Of a DNA stretch of 64,000 nucleotides, positions 11,901-23,304 are shown one piece after another. The number at the start of each line of letters is the position of its first letter. Position 1 is the stretch's first letter. The DNA lies in the NCBI RefSeq assembly GCF_008831285.2, contig NC_045150.1:742001-806000 (forward strand), in the 5' to 3' direction. Source of the stretch: Nymphaea colorata (Eukaryota; Streptophyta; Magnoliopsida; Nymphaeales; Nymphaeaceae). A program made the position numbers and the translations under genes. Under the pieces are notes generated by a model. That model saw nothing but the letters and a program-made list of their open reading frames with translations, was not told the origin of the DNA and ran no database searches.

Positions 11901-13058
11901 TACGAAGCATAGTGTAAATAATTAGTAGACATAGTTTTCATATTTACATAAACCATATGTTTCTTGAACCCCATATGCTTTTAAATTTGGTTGTCAAGCT
12001 TTAAATCATTTAATGACTATTGAAATACGGTTGCCCAACTTTCTTAAAATTTGATCATAGAAATGAAGCTGAAGTGTGACTACTTCTATGAACAAATAGT
12101 TGATCTGTTTGACAAATACTAGAGTGGTTTTCAGGATTAATCAAATATTTTTCTTAACTAGAAGGGGATCATATATTCTCCTTAGTTTTTCCCCCATTAT
12201 TGTATAATTGACGAAATGACTCATTCTAGAACTGATTTTGATATTTGGTCTGGTTAACTCAAACTAATTGTATATGGCCAACCAGCCTGCTCCAACCCAA
12301 AACGGTCATAACATAGAGAATTTTCCCTCTTCATTAGTTTTGCACCTCCGTTAGTAAACCAGCCTTATAGATACGGTCTCCTAACTGATTGAATAGGGAA
12401 GATATGTCGTTAAATTGGCAGCTTTTAGGTTTAGGTGTACTTTTAAAGCAAATGAATGTGAACATTTAGCCCTTATTTTGTCAAAAAAAAAACTTTCATG
12501 GTAAAGCAAAAGACCTATGCATAAAATGTATTCAAATAAAATATGGTTCATTAGAAGCAATTAAGAGACAATTAGTAGCTAGCACATATGCATTTGAATT
12601 AAGTTAATATAATCATGTTCAACTGTACTGTTTCAGGTGTTTGAATGGGCGTTCGATTGAAACTCTATAAAATTATGCCTAATATGCATTGTACTGTATA
12701 TTTAGGCATGCATCTCCATATTTTCAAGAGCTTGCAAGTGCAATCATCCTAGCGCCCGTGGCAGGATTTGGTGTCCATGCCAAGAATGTTTAGGATCAAG
12801 GAATTCTGATGCTCCATGTTGTTCATCGGCTGCTACATAATTTAATTTAACTTACAAAGAGGTACCCAAGTGTTTTTTATGTTGTAACATGAGCTAGCTT
12901 ATCTAATTCTAAATCAAACCTGCAGCAGGATAGGGGCAGTATCGATGGAAGGAGAAAGCCAGTGAAGAGAGAGAGAAAAATGGGAAAGTGATGCACTATC
13001 GATGCACAGGGGAAAGCGAGAAAGAAAAAAAAAAAGAAAGTGACGCATCAAGGGAACT
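8956..13058. other. Long intergenic stretch, no gene recognised
   Basis: AT-rich sequence with only short unconvincing frames. A pair of imperfect direct repeats lies at about 9750-9930, where GACAACCTAG...TAAGTTTTAAAA occurs twice about 120 bp apart. Short GA runs occur near 9590 and 9630, and GA/AAAG-rich sequence at 12940-13045. Confidence 0.5.
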
Positions 13059-13246
13059 CAAGCTAACGAGCCGAGTTGTGTTAATCGAGCTTCGTTAAAC
13101 AAACTCGAACTCGACTCAATAAATAAACGAGCTGAACCAGCAACTCGTTCTCGACTCATTGAGTAGAAAAGCTGGCTCGAACTCGAGTTCGAGCTGAGCT
13201 TTAACGAGCCGAGTTCGAGTTACACGGCTCGTTGTTCACCCCTAGA
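13059..13246. repeat. ACTCGA-rich plant interspersed repeat
   Basis: About 190 bp dense in ACTCGA/TCGAGT, AACGAGC and GAGCCGAG in both orientations, ending CTCGTTGTTCACCCCT. The reverse complement opens AGGGGTGAACAACGAGCC, the form this widespread plant repeat usually takes. The sequence is strongly self-complementary, so a hairpin-forming MITE is likely. Confidence 0.6.
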
Positions 13247-13254
13247 TAGGGCCT

Positions 13255-13793
13255 CCAACCCTTTCAATAAAACAAAAGACAAAAATCGCTATACATCATA
13301 CAAAAAGGCACCAAAGAGAAACAAATTTGCAAAGAGGTCAGTATAGCAAATGGTATCAAAACTCGGCCCGGTTGATTCAGAGAATGCAAAGTCTGTTTAC
13401 TGACGACATTGATAGTAAGGATGCAAAACGTCTCTATCCCTAAGAGATCGTTGCAGCCATCCCAACCAAGGCCCGCAAGAATTAACTCTGTTTTGCAATG
13501 GAAAGGATGCAAAATCTCTTCAAGAATAAAGGCTTCACTATTTCTATCCTCTGCAGGAAAAGGTTTACTCCCCGACTTAGTCGGATGCCAAAAGCGACTG
13601 TTGTGCATGAGCCGCTCTTGGAGGACACCAACTGGTTGCAAACATCCTTAGCTGGAATGGGAAGCCATTCATCGAACAGGACCAAGCTTCGTTTGAGCCA
13701 TAACACCATCTCCTTAGACTTACTTGAGTCCCTCTTTATCTTGTGGTAGAAGCATTCCACACAAGAGGGCCAAACTCTAGCTGCATAGTCCAA
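13255..13793 (-). mobile_element. Probable LINE 3' end relic
   Basis: On the minus strand two overlapping open frames (13793-13482 and 13641-13264) lie out of frame with each other. They are followed by a TTTTGTCTTTTGTTTTATTG tail, the sort of T/G-rich 3' end seen in plant L1 elements. The residues (Trp/Leu/Cys-rich, LWLKRSLVLFDEWLP) resemble the LINE region downstream of reverse transcriptase, but no diagnostic motif is present. It could instead be a fragment of another gene. Confidence 0.35.
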
Positions 13794-13798
13794 TTTAT

Positions 13799-14160
13799 GA
13801 GATGCTCACATGTTCTGATTTGAATGTACAAATCCGAATTTGACTTGAATACACAATCCAGATCTGACTTTTAAATTTACAACCAAATCTGAATCCTACT
13901 TTTTAAATATATAACCCAATCCAAACCATATTAGGATACGTTAAGAAGGGACTTTCAAATTACGTAAACATTAGACAGAATATTCATTTAAAGCTGAACT
14001 CAAATCTGATCTTACATCTGTTTAAATCAAAACATGGATTCAATAGAATGCCATTTCTCAAACGCAAATCCGATCAGTTTTCTCAACTGCATGTTGATGT
14101 CTGACCTTTTTGAAGCGATTTGGTATGATATCTAATCTGAATCCGATCCGTTAACAACCA
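13799..14160. repeat. Interspersed repeat, GGATGTCAAT family (divergent copy)
   Basis: Rich in AATCCGAATTTGA-type words. It ends TTTTTGAAGCGATTTGG...AATCCGATCCGTTAACAAC. It aligns by eye, in the same order, with copies at 14697-15053 and 20345-20766. Confidence 0.55.
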
Positions 14161-14696
14161 TGGATTTCAAAAGTTTGACCATGTTTTTGTAATTTTTTTC
14201 TAATTGTAAGACCAAAAGGCATGTATTGAAACCGTCCCGGTACTGTGAGCAAGGGTGGATCCATGTCTTGTGCTCGACACTTTTGCACACATGTGCATGT
14301 GAAAAGGAGAGAGAGCGGCGCGAAGAGTTGTCGAGCATTGCACTCAACCAATGAATAATGATGGAGCAGAATTAAAGGAGGGTAGGGGAAGGACCAAAGC
14401 ACCAAAAGGCGGTCCCCATCCCCATGTGAGGAGCCTTCATTAATTCCCTTCCCCCCCATCACCTTACCTTACCTTCCCTCTCCTTCCTCCTTTTTCCCTG
14501 CGTTTACATTTCTCTCTCTCTCTCTCTCTCTTGCCTGCTTTCTCTCTCTATCCTTCTCTTTCCAATTGTTATTCATGCAAAAAGGAGATTCGTTTGTGGA
14601 AGAAGACTGAAGGAGCCACTTCATCTGTTTAATCATTTAAGTACTCCATGATTAAAGTAGAAGTTATGGCGCCATTCCTACTTCCATTCCTAGTAA
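14161..14696 (+). promoter_or_regulatory. CT-rich leader or promoter candidate for the gene at 16154
   Basis: Above-average GC and strong pyrimidine bias, with TTACCTTACCTTCCCTCTCC and a (TC)n run around 14450-14560, typical of plant transcription start and 5' leader regions. An acceptor TTTGCAG at 16066-16072 sits just upstream of the 16154 start codon. A leader exon near 14500-14650 joined to 16073 by a 1.4-kb leader intron is therefore plausible. The leader donor site is not determined. This is inference from composition and spacing. Confidence 0.35.
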
Positions 14697-15053
14697 GGAT
14701 GTCAATCAATCGAATCAGCTATATCTTTAACAGTATTTGCTTTTTAGATATTCATATATTTGGGTTCAAATTCGGATTTACTAATCCAAATCTGATATCT
14801 GATTTCATGAACTGAATCTGATCCACATCAGATTTTTATATTCATATTTGAATCTGAATGTGAAATTTGAACAGAATCTAGCCAGTTTTCAAAATTTAAG
14901 AGCAGCGGATATAGAAGTTTATTTAAAATTAAATCTGACCTGAATCGGATTGGATTTTAAGTACATCTGAATTCGTGTTTTTTTTTTCATATCTGATTTT
15001 TTTGGAATGATTCAGTTGGATTTCCAAGCCAAATACCAGATATATTGACATCC
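14697..15053. mobile_element. MITE-like element with 10-bp inverted ends
   Basis: The left end is GGATGTCAAT (14697-14706) and the right end ATTGACATCC (15044-15053), a perfect inverted repeat. The interior (357 bp in all) is rich in AATCTGAAT/GAATCGGATT words shared with the copies at 13799 and 20345. No coding capacity and no clear target duplication are seen. It lies inside the presumed leader intron of the gene at 16154. Confidence 0.6.
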
Positions 15054-16072
15054 TCAATCCCTTCTTTCATCGCTGCCTTATTTGTCTGAAATTAAGCGCT
15101 TCTAGAGATACACTGATGACAAAAAACACGCCTAACCTTTTCATATTGTTGAAAACATGTCCATCTTTCACACCGTTATAATGAGAAATAAAACTTATTC
15201 GGACGATTGGGCCCTTACTCAACCTTAAATTAAATTGGTTCAATACGAAAAAAAAAGTCTAAATAAAAAATACTTGTAAAATTTGAAGAAGAATTTTATG
15301 TTGATTAGTTTGCTTTATTTTCTTTAACTATATACTTACTAATAACATTACTAGCTAGTTCATGTTCAACAACTACATCCAAATTCTCCAAGAGCGTACG
15401 GAATTTTTTTTCTGTCATTAGTGAGAGAAACTTGGTTGCATTTGCAAAACTAGCTAGGAAGGCTTACCGTTTTTTTAGATCAAAGTAATAGTTTTCAGTA
15501 ACTTCACGATCAAAGAGATAAATTTATACATGGCTTTCTTTAACTATAAAAAAGTGGTTACAAATTAGGCTTAAATGCCTTTAAATAGGTTAAAAACGGA
15601 TCTATGGATCTGAAACCAATCAAAAGATAACAACAAATAAAAATAAAAAATATGAAAACAAGCTTTGTTGGTGCGCTACTGCGTCAAAAACTCAGTTTTA
15701 ATCTTAAAAAAAAAATCACAAATATAAAATTACGTTTTATAAAGTGGGTGGAAAAACATGCTGAGCCCAAAACAAAACGACGTGTTTCCGAGGTGTTGCT
15801 AATAATTTAGAAGAGTTAGGTGTGCTTTAACTGTTACCTATTCTTTTGATTTTTTTTTTTTTTCCTTAAGAATTCCTGACAAATTTATTGGAATTTGCTT
15901 GGGGAGCAAAAAAAACAGTAGTGGGGAAGGGAGGGGGCCTAGCTCATCCATCTGACATCATTTAGCTGTTGGTATCTTCCCATAGTTTTTTCTTTGAACT
16001 TACCAACTTTTAACTTGTATATTTATTGTATATAAGCAAGGGGAAACAAAGAACTTGCTTATATATTTGCAG
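15054..16072. other. AT-rich non-coding stretch upstream of the gene at 16154
   Basis: No reading frame of interest and many A and T runs. If the leader model is right, this is the second part of a 5' UTR intron that ends at the TTTGCAG acceptor at 16072. Confidence 0.4.
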
Positions 16073-16153
16073 GATCCTCCATTTTTATTTCAGCAAACTC
16101 TGAAAGTACAGCCTCCCCCCGGCCTTCCTTCCCGTACTTTCCCTCTTCACAGC

Positions 16154-17752
16154 ATGAAGATGAAGAATCCATACGCATATGGGGAGGAAGTTCTGAGGTG
16201 CCCTTTCCACCCCAAGGAATTGGTCATCGGAATCTGTGCTCTTTGTTTGAGGGAGAGGCTTCTCATTCTCGCATCCAAACAGGGGATGAACCAGACGCCA
16301 TCTTCACCGCGCAGAGGTTCGTCTATGAAGTTCCTGAGAAAGCCATCCTTGTATTCCTTTCCCAAGGTCTCCACATTGGGCTCCATGCTTCACCGCCTCG
16401 AATTCCTGCCCCGCCGGAAATCTGATGCCACTGACCTCGATGCGGCCTCCACCAGTCTTGAAGGTACTGTAATTCTCCCATCTGGACGTACCAATTCTAC
16501 TTAATTGATCTCTAAGTCTTTCTTCTGCTCGTCGCATTCTTTCTTTAGGAACTTGACAACAGATTAATACCCTTGTTTTGGCAATTTAGTCAGAACACTT
16601 CATGAACACTTCTCTTTTGATTTATTTTTCCTTGAATTGGGTCGAGTCTCCTTAGAAATTAAGCATATATACCACTAAATTCTGCCATTAGACCTGCACT
16701 TGGTTGCATCCTTTGTCAGAACGCCAGTAGTTTACTTGAAGATCTCATCGGGTAGAGAATGTTCTATCCACCAGTGTTGCAGGTATCCATTAATGGCTAA
16801 ACAAAGTGAGCATTGAATGCTACCTACCATCCTTAATTTCATGAACGTTTTGTGCTGTACTAATAACGCGAGGGACGAAGAGCGGTTGCCTGGAATACGT
16901 ATGTCAGCTTCACTTTGTTGAGCCTGTCTGTGTTTTCTCTTTCAATCAGTCAATTTCAGAAAGAAAGAGAGAGAGAGAGAGTATGTATGCGCCAGCAGCT
17001 CGGTGAGGTCACTGCGATGAATTTTAAAATCCGAACAGATGTGATTCAAACAGGCAATGCAATTTTGGTCTATCTGTTCTGTCTACCTTTTTTTTTGGCT
17101 TGCATAGATAAACATATGCCAAGATGCCATATGCTCTGTAACTAACCACATGGCTGGCATTGCTTAAAAAAAAATTTACAGAATTGGCGAACTGCCATTA
17201 ATTTCTTTTCCAATTCACAGGAAAAATGTCACCTTTTCTGTTTTAAAGTGATGCCATTCTGTTTGTTTTTTTCTCCTCAAATTAGAATCGAACCTACCGG
17301 AGTTTTTAAATGGCCGACCACGGAGGTGCATATTCATGGTGCCCTTGTTTTATTTGCCTACAAGAAAAGCCTTTCCACTGCAGAGGCCTTCTTTCCGTTA
17401 ATAATGATGCAGAATACTCTCCAAATGCACAGATTCTTTTATATCTATCAAGTTCGAGGACAATGGCAGCACATCATGGGAAAATGGAGCAACCAAGCAG
17501 TTCCCTTGGGAATCAGTTGATTTCTTCAGCAAACAAGATCCAGACACGAACTCCAAGACTGTGGTGGAGCACGCGCAGCCACGAGGGGGCTTGAGGTGGC
17601 GGAAGAAGATGGGCTACCTCTTCCATCTTGTCAGGTGGAAGAGGTCATCCAACAAGGGAAGCAACTCTCACATGGCTGCCAAATCAGAAGCAGCAAACGC
17701 CAAGAGAAACTGGCTAAGAACACTCTCAATAAGGAGAAGTTCTGCAGACTAA
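16154..17752 (+). CDS. Uncharacterised plant protein with CxxH...CxxC motif, two exons
   Basis: Exon 1 is 16154-16463 and exon 2 is 17433-17752 (TAA). The 969-bp intron has GTACTG...TGCACAG borders and splits a codon after its first base (Asp104). The product has 209 aa. Residues 16-31 hold C-P-F-H-x8-C-A-L-C followed by LRERLLILA, a compact zinc-ribbon-like motif. Similar CxxHP...CxxCLxERL starts are known from plant OCTOPUS/DUF740-type proteins, but this protein is much shorter. The middle is basic and Ser-rich (SSPRRGSSMKF, LPRRKS). DSFISIKFEDNGSTSWEN spans the exon junction and confirms the splice. The C-terminus is basic with aromatics (WRKKMGYLFHLVRWKRSS) and may bind membranes or nucleic acid. 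I do not assign a function. ATG 16154 is chosen because it directly precedes the motif; MKM offers a second ATG at 16160. Confidence 0.82.
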
Positions 17753-18399
17753 TTAAGCAGAAAAGCACAGGAAAATGAAAAAGCAGGAGAAAGTCATAAC
17801 AGATTTGGTTTCTGGCCCCATGAGAAATCAAAAACCATATGATAATGCATCTTACTCGTTGGGTGTAAAGCAATTTGCTGTATAATTGAGTCTGGGGGAT
17901 TGAAAAGAGGATCGTCTTTCCAATTAGCTTCTTTTTCCCTTTTTTGACTTTGATTCTGTACATGTATACAGTGTGCCCATGTTCTGCAGTAGGATGGGCA
18001 GACAAGAAAGGGGCCAAATAGTCTGAAAAGACAGGGATGGGCCTCAACCAGCTTTGTTCTGTATGAAGTCAAGATGATCTGGACATCATTTTTTTTTGTT
18101 CTTTAGCTGGAGATAAGAGTGTGGTGATTTTTAGGCTAACGGACTCAGTTCTGCGGTAAATTTTGTACGAAACTCCTCTTTAAATTTGTTGCCTTTTTCC
18201 CTTTTTTTTGTGTTGGGATAGTGGGGTGACGCCATGAGTGGCTTTAAGTTGATCAGTTCCTTCTGCCTTCCTCTGTTACTGAGCTCTCCCCAAGTTAAAG
18301 ATTTGCGGTAGTTAAAGTGTTAAACTTATTACGTCTCTTCAAGTTAATGATATATAGTTGCTATAATCGACCATCCAATTTTTTATGCATATGTGTTGG
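17753..18399. other. 3' flank of the 209-aa protein gene
   Basis: Contains the presumed 3' UTR. No perfect AATAAA is seen close to the stop codon. Open frames here on the minus strand are antisense or chance. Confidence 0.4.
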
Positions 18400-18896
18400 C
18401 TTGGGGGAAGCAATCCAAAGAGAGAGGGAGAGAGAGGGCAGAACCGTGCCCTTGTCACGCAGCTCTTAACCTCCAACACCAATTGGAGGGTAACACCTAT
18501 GGAAATCAAACTGAGACGACGCACGGAATTGAACCTGAGATGCGTTGATAATGTGCCGTAGGTCTGACCAATTACAATACATATCGGTTGGTAGTGTAAG
18601 TGAGAGAAAGAGAGGAAATGAGGAAGAGGGAGGGACAAGAGTCCGTCCACTTAGCTTCCATAATGGCATCCTCAATTCCAAACTCACCATTCCTCAATAC
18701 CATCAACATAGCACCCTCCCAGATTTGAATTGGGGCCGTAGCTATAACATGCCACCCAGCCCAACCAGTTGCGCTACCTAGAGAAATAGAGAAAGAAAGA
18801 GAAGAAATGAGGGGAAGAGGGATGGACAATAATCGATCTACTTAGCATCTATAATCGCATTCTTAATCTCAAACTTAACATTCCTCAATACCTTAA
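18400..18896 (-). repeat. Tandem tRNA-headed SINE-like units
   Basis: Read on the minus strand, two tRNA-like heads are present. The first (18780-18713) has an A-box-like GGTAGCGCAACTGGTTGG and a B-box-like CCAATTCAAATCTGG. The second (18597-18528) has TGTAATTGGTCAGACC and CAGGTTCAATTCCG. A body of about 105 bp with CTTCCTCATTTC and CCTCAATACC-type words follows the first head (18706-18601). A related copy lies upstream at 18896-18788 without a recognisable head. The period is about 187 bp. Heads with internal RNA polymerase III promoter boxes plus unrelated bodies are characteristic of plant SINEs. They are too diverged to be functional tRNA genes. Confidence 0.55.
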
Positions 18897-19810
18897 AAGA
18901 GAGAGAATTTGATAAATGATAAATGTGAGAGAGGAAAAGAGTCACCGTTGACAAATGATATGACCCAATCAGGGTTATAATCATTGATCATATAATGCAA
19001 ATGAGGTGTTTCTTTCCAAAGCTTATTATTATACACGGCAGTTAAATCCCAAATGAAACCCAAGTAGCTCCTTCCTTTGCCTCTTTCTTTAATAGCTTTG
19101 GATGTACTTTTTTTCAGTTGACATAACTTTGTAAATATGGTCTTCTACTCGATTTAATGCACAAATATTTTAAATCCAATATTGTTATGATTAAATGTGT
19201 TTTTGACATATTCTATGAAAATATGCAGCAAAAAGTTTTCTTTTTTTAGAACTTATTCAAAACAAGTCATGATTTATAAAAAGAGAAATTGAAGGTTTCT
19301 GTTTGTGAATAAGGTCGAAATAATTTGGAAGTGTGTTAGAGTAGGTAGAATTCAGTTTGTCATCTCTACCATATATACATATGCGAAAATGGGTTCAACC
19401 AGAGGCACATGTGCCCTTGCATGGAGCAATTATCCACACAGACCTACAAAAATTATTTATTTACGTATTCACGGTGCCTCATAATACATTTTCTCAGTCA
19501 TTTATTTCCATGTTGGTATCCTTCAGCCATTGAAGGGCCAGAATGTTCTAGCTCCACTGGGTTCAAGTTCAACCATGTCATTAGGCCTGCTTTTTCTAAC
19601 TCTTTTTTTTTTCTCTCTCCCACTCTGACTTACTGGTATCAAAATGGAGCTTAATTTCCAAGTTTCTTTCTCTTCCTATGACCCATTAATTTTAAGGTAG
19701 AGTATTTGTCCAAAAAAAACAATGAAAAATGAAAAAGGTTGAGAATGAGAGAACAAGTTCAATGAAGAAACCAGTTTCATTGGAGATATATATGTTCAAT
19801 AAGCTTTGGC
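18897..19810. other. No gene recognised
   Basis: AT-rich intergenic sequence with GA runs near 18900. The 81-codon frame at 19409-19654 has no recognisable motif. Confidence 0.4.
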
Positions 19811-19992
19811 AGGGATGGAGGTAAGAATTTTCCTTGGAAAGGCTCAATCAGATTTTTAAATCTTTATAAAGGCACAATGATATTTTTTAAAAATTTTTAC
19901 TTGGGCCAAATTAAAATTTTTGAATTATAAGAAATACTTTTTTCTTTTTTCAAAATCCCAAGGCCAGGGTGGGTCCTGCCCCTGCTAGTCCG
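19811..19992. mobile_element. MITE-like element, CAGGGGCGGA-type ends (degenerate)
   Basis: The left end is GGCAGGGATGGAGGTAAG. The right end reads, on the minus strand, GCAGGGGCAGGACCCACC. The interior is AT-rich (AAAATTTTTACTTGGGCC). It shares its layout with segments at 23305, 26566 and 56165. No coding sequence is present. Confidence 0.4.
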
Positions 19993-20344
19993 GCGCCCTT
20001 TCTCCACCTCTTAGTGTTATTGTTTTCATTGCATTTGATTGAGGACTGCTATACGTTAAATTGTCTGATTTGGGTCAGATATTGAGTATTGATAAGATGT
20101 TGCTTACTACCTGCAACTAATTAGTGTGAAAGCTCAACCTCATCCCTCGTACATGGAAGCCATGCTTGTATAATTCTCCATGAATGTTTGTAACCCATGA
20201 GGATAAGAATCTCAACTTTTCAATTAATGTTCAATATACTGGCTGCCTCAAACTAAGCTATCAAAAGATTTGGTGGATCTTGGCCTATCCCTACCTTGGT
20301 TTGGCTTTTGAATTGGATCTACCCTTTATCATGTCAGAATTATT

Positions 20345-20766
20345 GGATGTTCATCTATTTGGATTCAAATTGAGTTCGAATATGAAAAAAGAAAATTTTA
20401 TATTATACCCAAATCCGATTTTTAAATTTAAAAACTAAATTTTGATGCAAATCCAACTTTTAAATTCACACTCGAATCCAAATTTGAATTTTAGATACAA
20501 TCAAATCAGAACCATGTTATGATATGCTAAGAACCGACTTGCAATATGGATGAGAACTGGACATAAAGTATTTTTTTATGATTAAATCCAAATCCAAATC
20601 TAAGCATATATTTATTTAAAACCCTGTCAAAGTCCAATAAAATGTTATTACTTAAATCCAGATTGATTTCTTAATATGATATTCATTTTTTTTCATGTCA
20701 GACTTTTTTTGAAGTAGTTCAGTAAGATGTTAGATACGAATATAATCCATTAACAATATCCCTAGT
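20345..20766. repeat. Interspersed repeat, GGATGTCAAT family (third copy)
   Basis: Starts GGATGTTCATCTATTTGG and ends CCATTAACAATATCC. The interior has the same succession of AATCCGATTTTTAAATTT, AACCATGTTATGATATGC and CTTTTTTTGAAGTAGTTC words as the copy at 13799. About 420 bp, non-coding. Confidence 0.55.
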
Positions 20767-21049
20767 TGGTTTGTACTAAAAAAATAATATAAACTATAAT
20801 ATATAACATAGCATGAAACTTGAGTACATCAATCATCAAGTGTTCTCAAAGTTTTAGACATGAGACTATTCCCTAATCATTAATGCTCCTAAATAAACAC
20901 ACATGCCTTCTTTGAACTTTCAAAAAGCTTAAAAACCACTGAAATTTTTAAAAGACCCTTGTACCCCTCTTAAAGGTTTGTTGAAAATATGATTCCCCAT
21001 CCTCAAACAAAAAAGAAAAGAAAAAATAGGAACTAAAACAAAAATTTTA

Positions 21050-21356
21050 GTTTTAGTTTTGCTTTGTGTTTGATAGTCTGGAATTATGATTATATAATTG
21101 AAAATGTTGTGTTTGATAAGATAGGAATTAAAATTCTATAATTGATGAATTATATGTCCTAAAGAGAGATGAAAACATTCTAAAATTCTTGAATCATAAT
21201 TCCACCTCTATTGTAGAATCACAATTCTAGAACTTTGATTCAAGAATGACCTTATAGTTCCGGAACCAAAATTCTTTGTTTGATGACATAATTCTCATTT
21301 CATCAAAGATGATAATTTCAATTCTACAATCCCACCAGCCTCATCAAACACCCCAT
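21050..21356. mobile_element. MITE-like element with GTGTTTGAT ends
   Basis: On the left, CTTTGTGTTTGATAGTCTGG; on the right, the reverse complement of the end reads GGGGTGTTTGATGAGGCTGG. GGAATTAnnATT/AATTCTATAATT words occur in both orientations between them, so the segment is broadly self-complementary. The exact ends and a target duplication are not resolved. Confidence 0.4.
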
Positions 21357-21764
21357 AATATAGAGGTGTCTGTAAAATCTAATAACCAGCAAGAACAAGC
21401 TTATTTCAGCCGGCAAGCTCATAACACTAGCACTGAGTGTCTTAATTTAGTTCGAAGTGAGATTCTATAGCTACGTCCGATGTCTATTCCACGACACATC
21501 ACCCTAGCTAACCATGCATTAGTCTCCAATCAAGACATCAACCACTCGAGATATTCTCGAAACAATATTAATGCTAAGAAACACTTGGTTTTCAGTATTA
21601 GGCCAATCAAAACTTCAATTTCACATATAGGTAGATAGTTTTATCTAGTGCGATAGTTTTATCTAGTGCCAATCATATCAGAGTTGTCTCTGGATTGTTT
21701 CCAAAAATATTCCTTGCAAACAAAGATAGAGAGCTCAAAAAGTTAGGCCACCAGCTTAAGAAAA

Positions 21765-21955
21765 TTTGGCTGAGAGGGGCACTCATTTAAAAATATTCAT
21801 ATTTGGTGGGGCACCTATATAAATATAAAGATAAATGTTTAAAAATTTTCATTTAAAAATAATAAAATTTTGAGTGACTGGTGTGGGCAGTTGCTCACAC
21901 CAATCACCATGTGCTTCACCACTGCTACAAAGTCTATAAAGCCTTTCAGTCATAT
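21765..21955. repeat. Degenerate interspersed repeat with GGGGCAC and GTGTGGGCA words
   Basis: GAGAGGGGCACTC, GGTGGGGCACC and CTGGTGTGGGCAGTTGCTCACACC words also occur in the segments at 26566-26888 (minus sense) and 40565-40785. This suggests one degenerate non-autonomous family. The ends are unclear. Confidence 0.3.
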
Positions 21956-23304
21956 AGGGCCACTCTTCCAGAATGATGCTTGTAGTAAGCTAGGTCTTTT
22001 AAGTTCTTTTCTTTTGTCTTTCCTTCCTTCGTTACTCTGTGAAATTGTTCCTTACATGGTCAACTGGTTACAACCATTGTCACCGAGCATCTTTTCATTT
22101 CCTGTGTACCAAATCCTCCATATTTATTATTTGTGGGAAAGCAGAACAGCTAACATCGCATCAATCATCTCTGTCTGAAGCTTCCACTGCCTGCTATGTG
22201 GGGTGGGTCATCGAGAGGCGATACCATCAGGTCTACAAAAAGTGGCACACCATTTTATGTAATGACCAAAATATCCCTGATCATAATAGGAAAACCTTTT
22301 TTTTGTAAGGATAAAAAGGTAACAAAAATGTTAAAACTCCAAAAAAGACATTTTTAAAAAAAAAATTCTAAAGTTACCCCGAACCTCGCTTACTTTTTTA
22401 TGGGTGCATGTATGTTGCGTGCACTAGGGTGTGGACACAACTCACTCTCGGTGGTCGGAGGAGTTGAATAGTTTGATATCTTCTGCTAGCGTGTTAACAA
22501 CTTATCAAGTAAGTGAGATATTTTCAGTGCTATTCGCCTCAGGTAGTCTTTGAACTACTGCATCAAAATAACATCCGAGTCCATTTGTCCAATGCCTCTT
22601 TAATTAATAATTGAAGGTAAAGTTAAAGCACTCTAAACTCTTGGTGCATTGAATTCTTTTTTATGCATGCATTTGACTAGTCAAACTTTGCCATGCACTC
22701 TTGCACATGGGTCACGTTATCTGCAACCCATTTCATACTAACCGGACATGTTTATTACATATATGCCAAGTCCATAAAAATTACAAACTTTGTGAAAGGA
22801 AATTGAAAAATATTAATTTATACACAAGAATTATGTATCATGAATGTAATACAGAATAGTTCGGAGAGCTTTTGGTATTTCCATGTTGGTCTGGCAGTTG
22901 TTAACTTTGGGTGAGCAGGAGTTAATAACCCGTCGGTCGAAGAAGATCCAAAAAGTCATTTCCTCTCCCTCATGGTTATGACTCCATCAATGACCTAGGT
23001 GGAGTGTGGTACAACAGACGATGCTCCTTCTAGTGCCCTGCCCGACCAGTTATGTCCTGTCTTTTAAGGCCGAACATTTGTGAACTTTTTTATTTTTCCT
23101 TCAAAGGAATTGCTGGGAGTGGGCTCCCTGTACTTGTATATACAGGATGCACAACATTAGCAGTAACAAAGAAAAACCAAAGGAAATTGAGCAGGGCAAA
23201 CACATACACAAGTTAAAGGCTGGACACTTGTGAACTTAGTCATTATGTTTCAGGGAGGAGTTTTATTGTCTTTTCAAGCACCAGAATACTTTGTTTCAAT
23301 GTCA
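21956..23304. other. No gene recognised
   Basis: Intergenic sequence. Overlapping frames at 21870-22308 are Ser/Leu-rich without recognisable motifs and are probably chance. Confidence 0.4.

Noticed and set aside
13409-13749. Plus-strand frames overlapping the LINE-like relic
   Set aside because: Short, mutually overlapping and opposite to the more LINE-like minus strand.
18713-18780. tRNA gene on the minus strand
   Set aside because: Internal boxes fit but the arms do not fold into a cloverleaf and the unit is repeated with a non-tRNA body.
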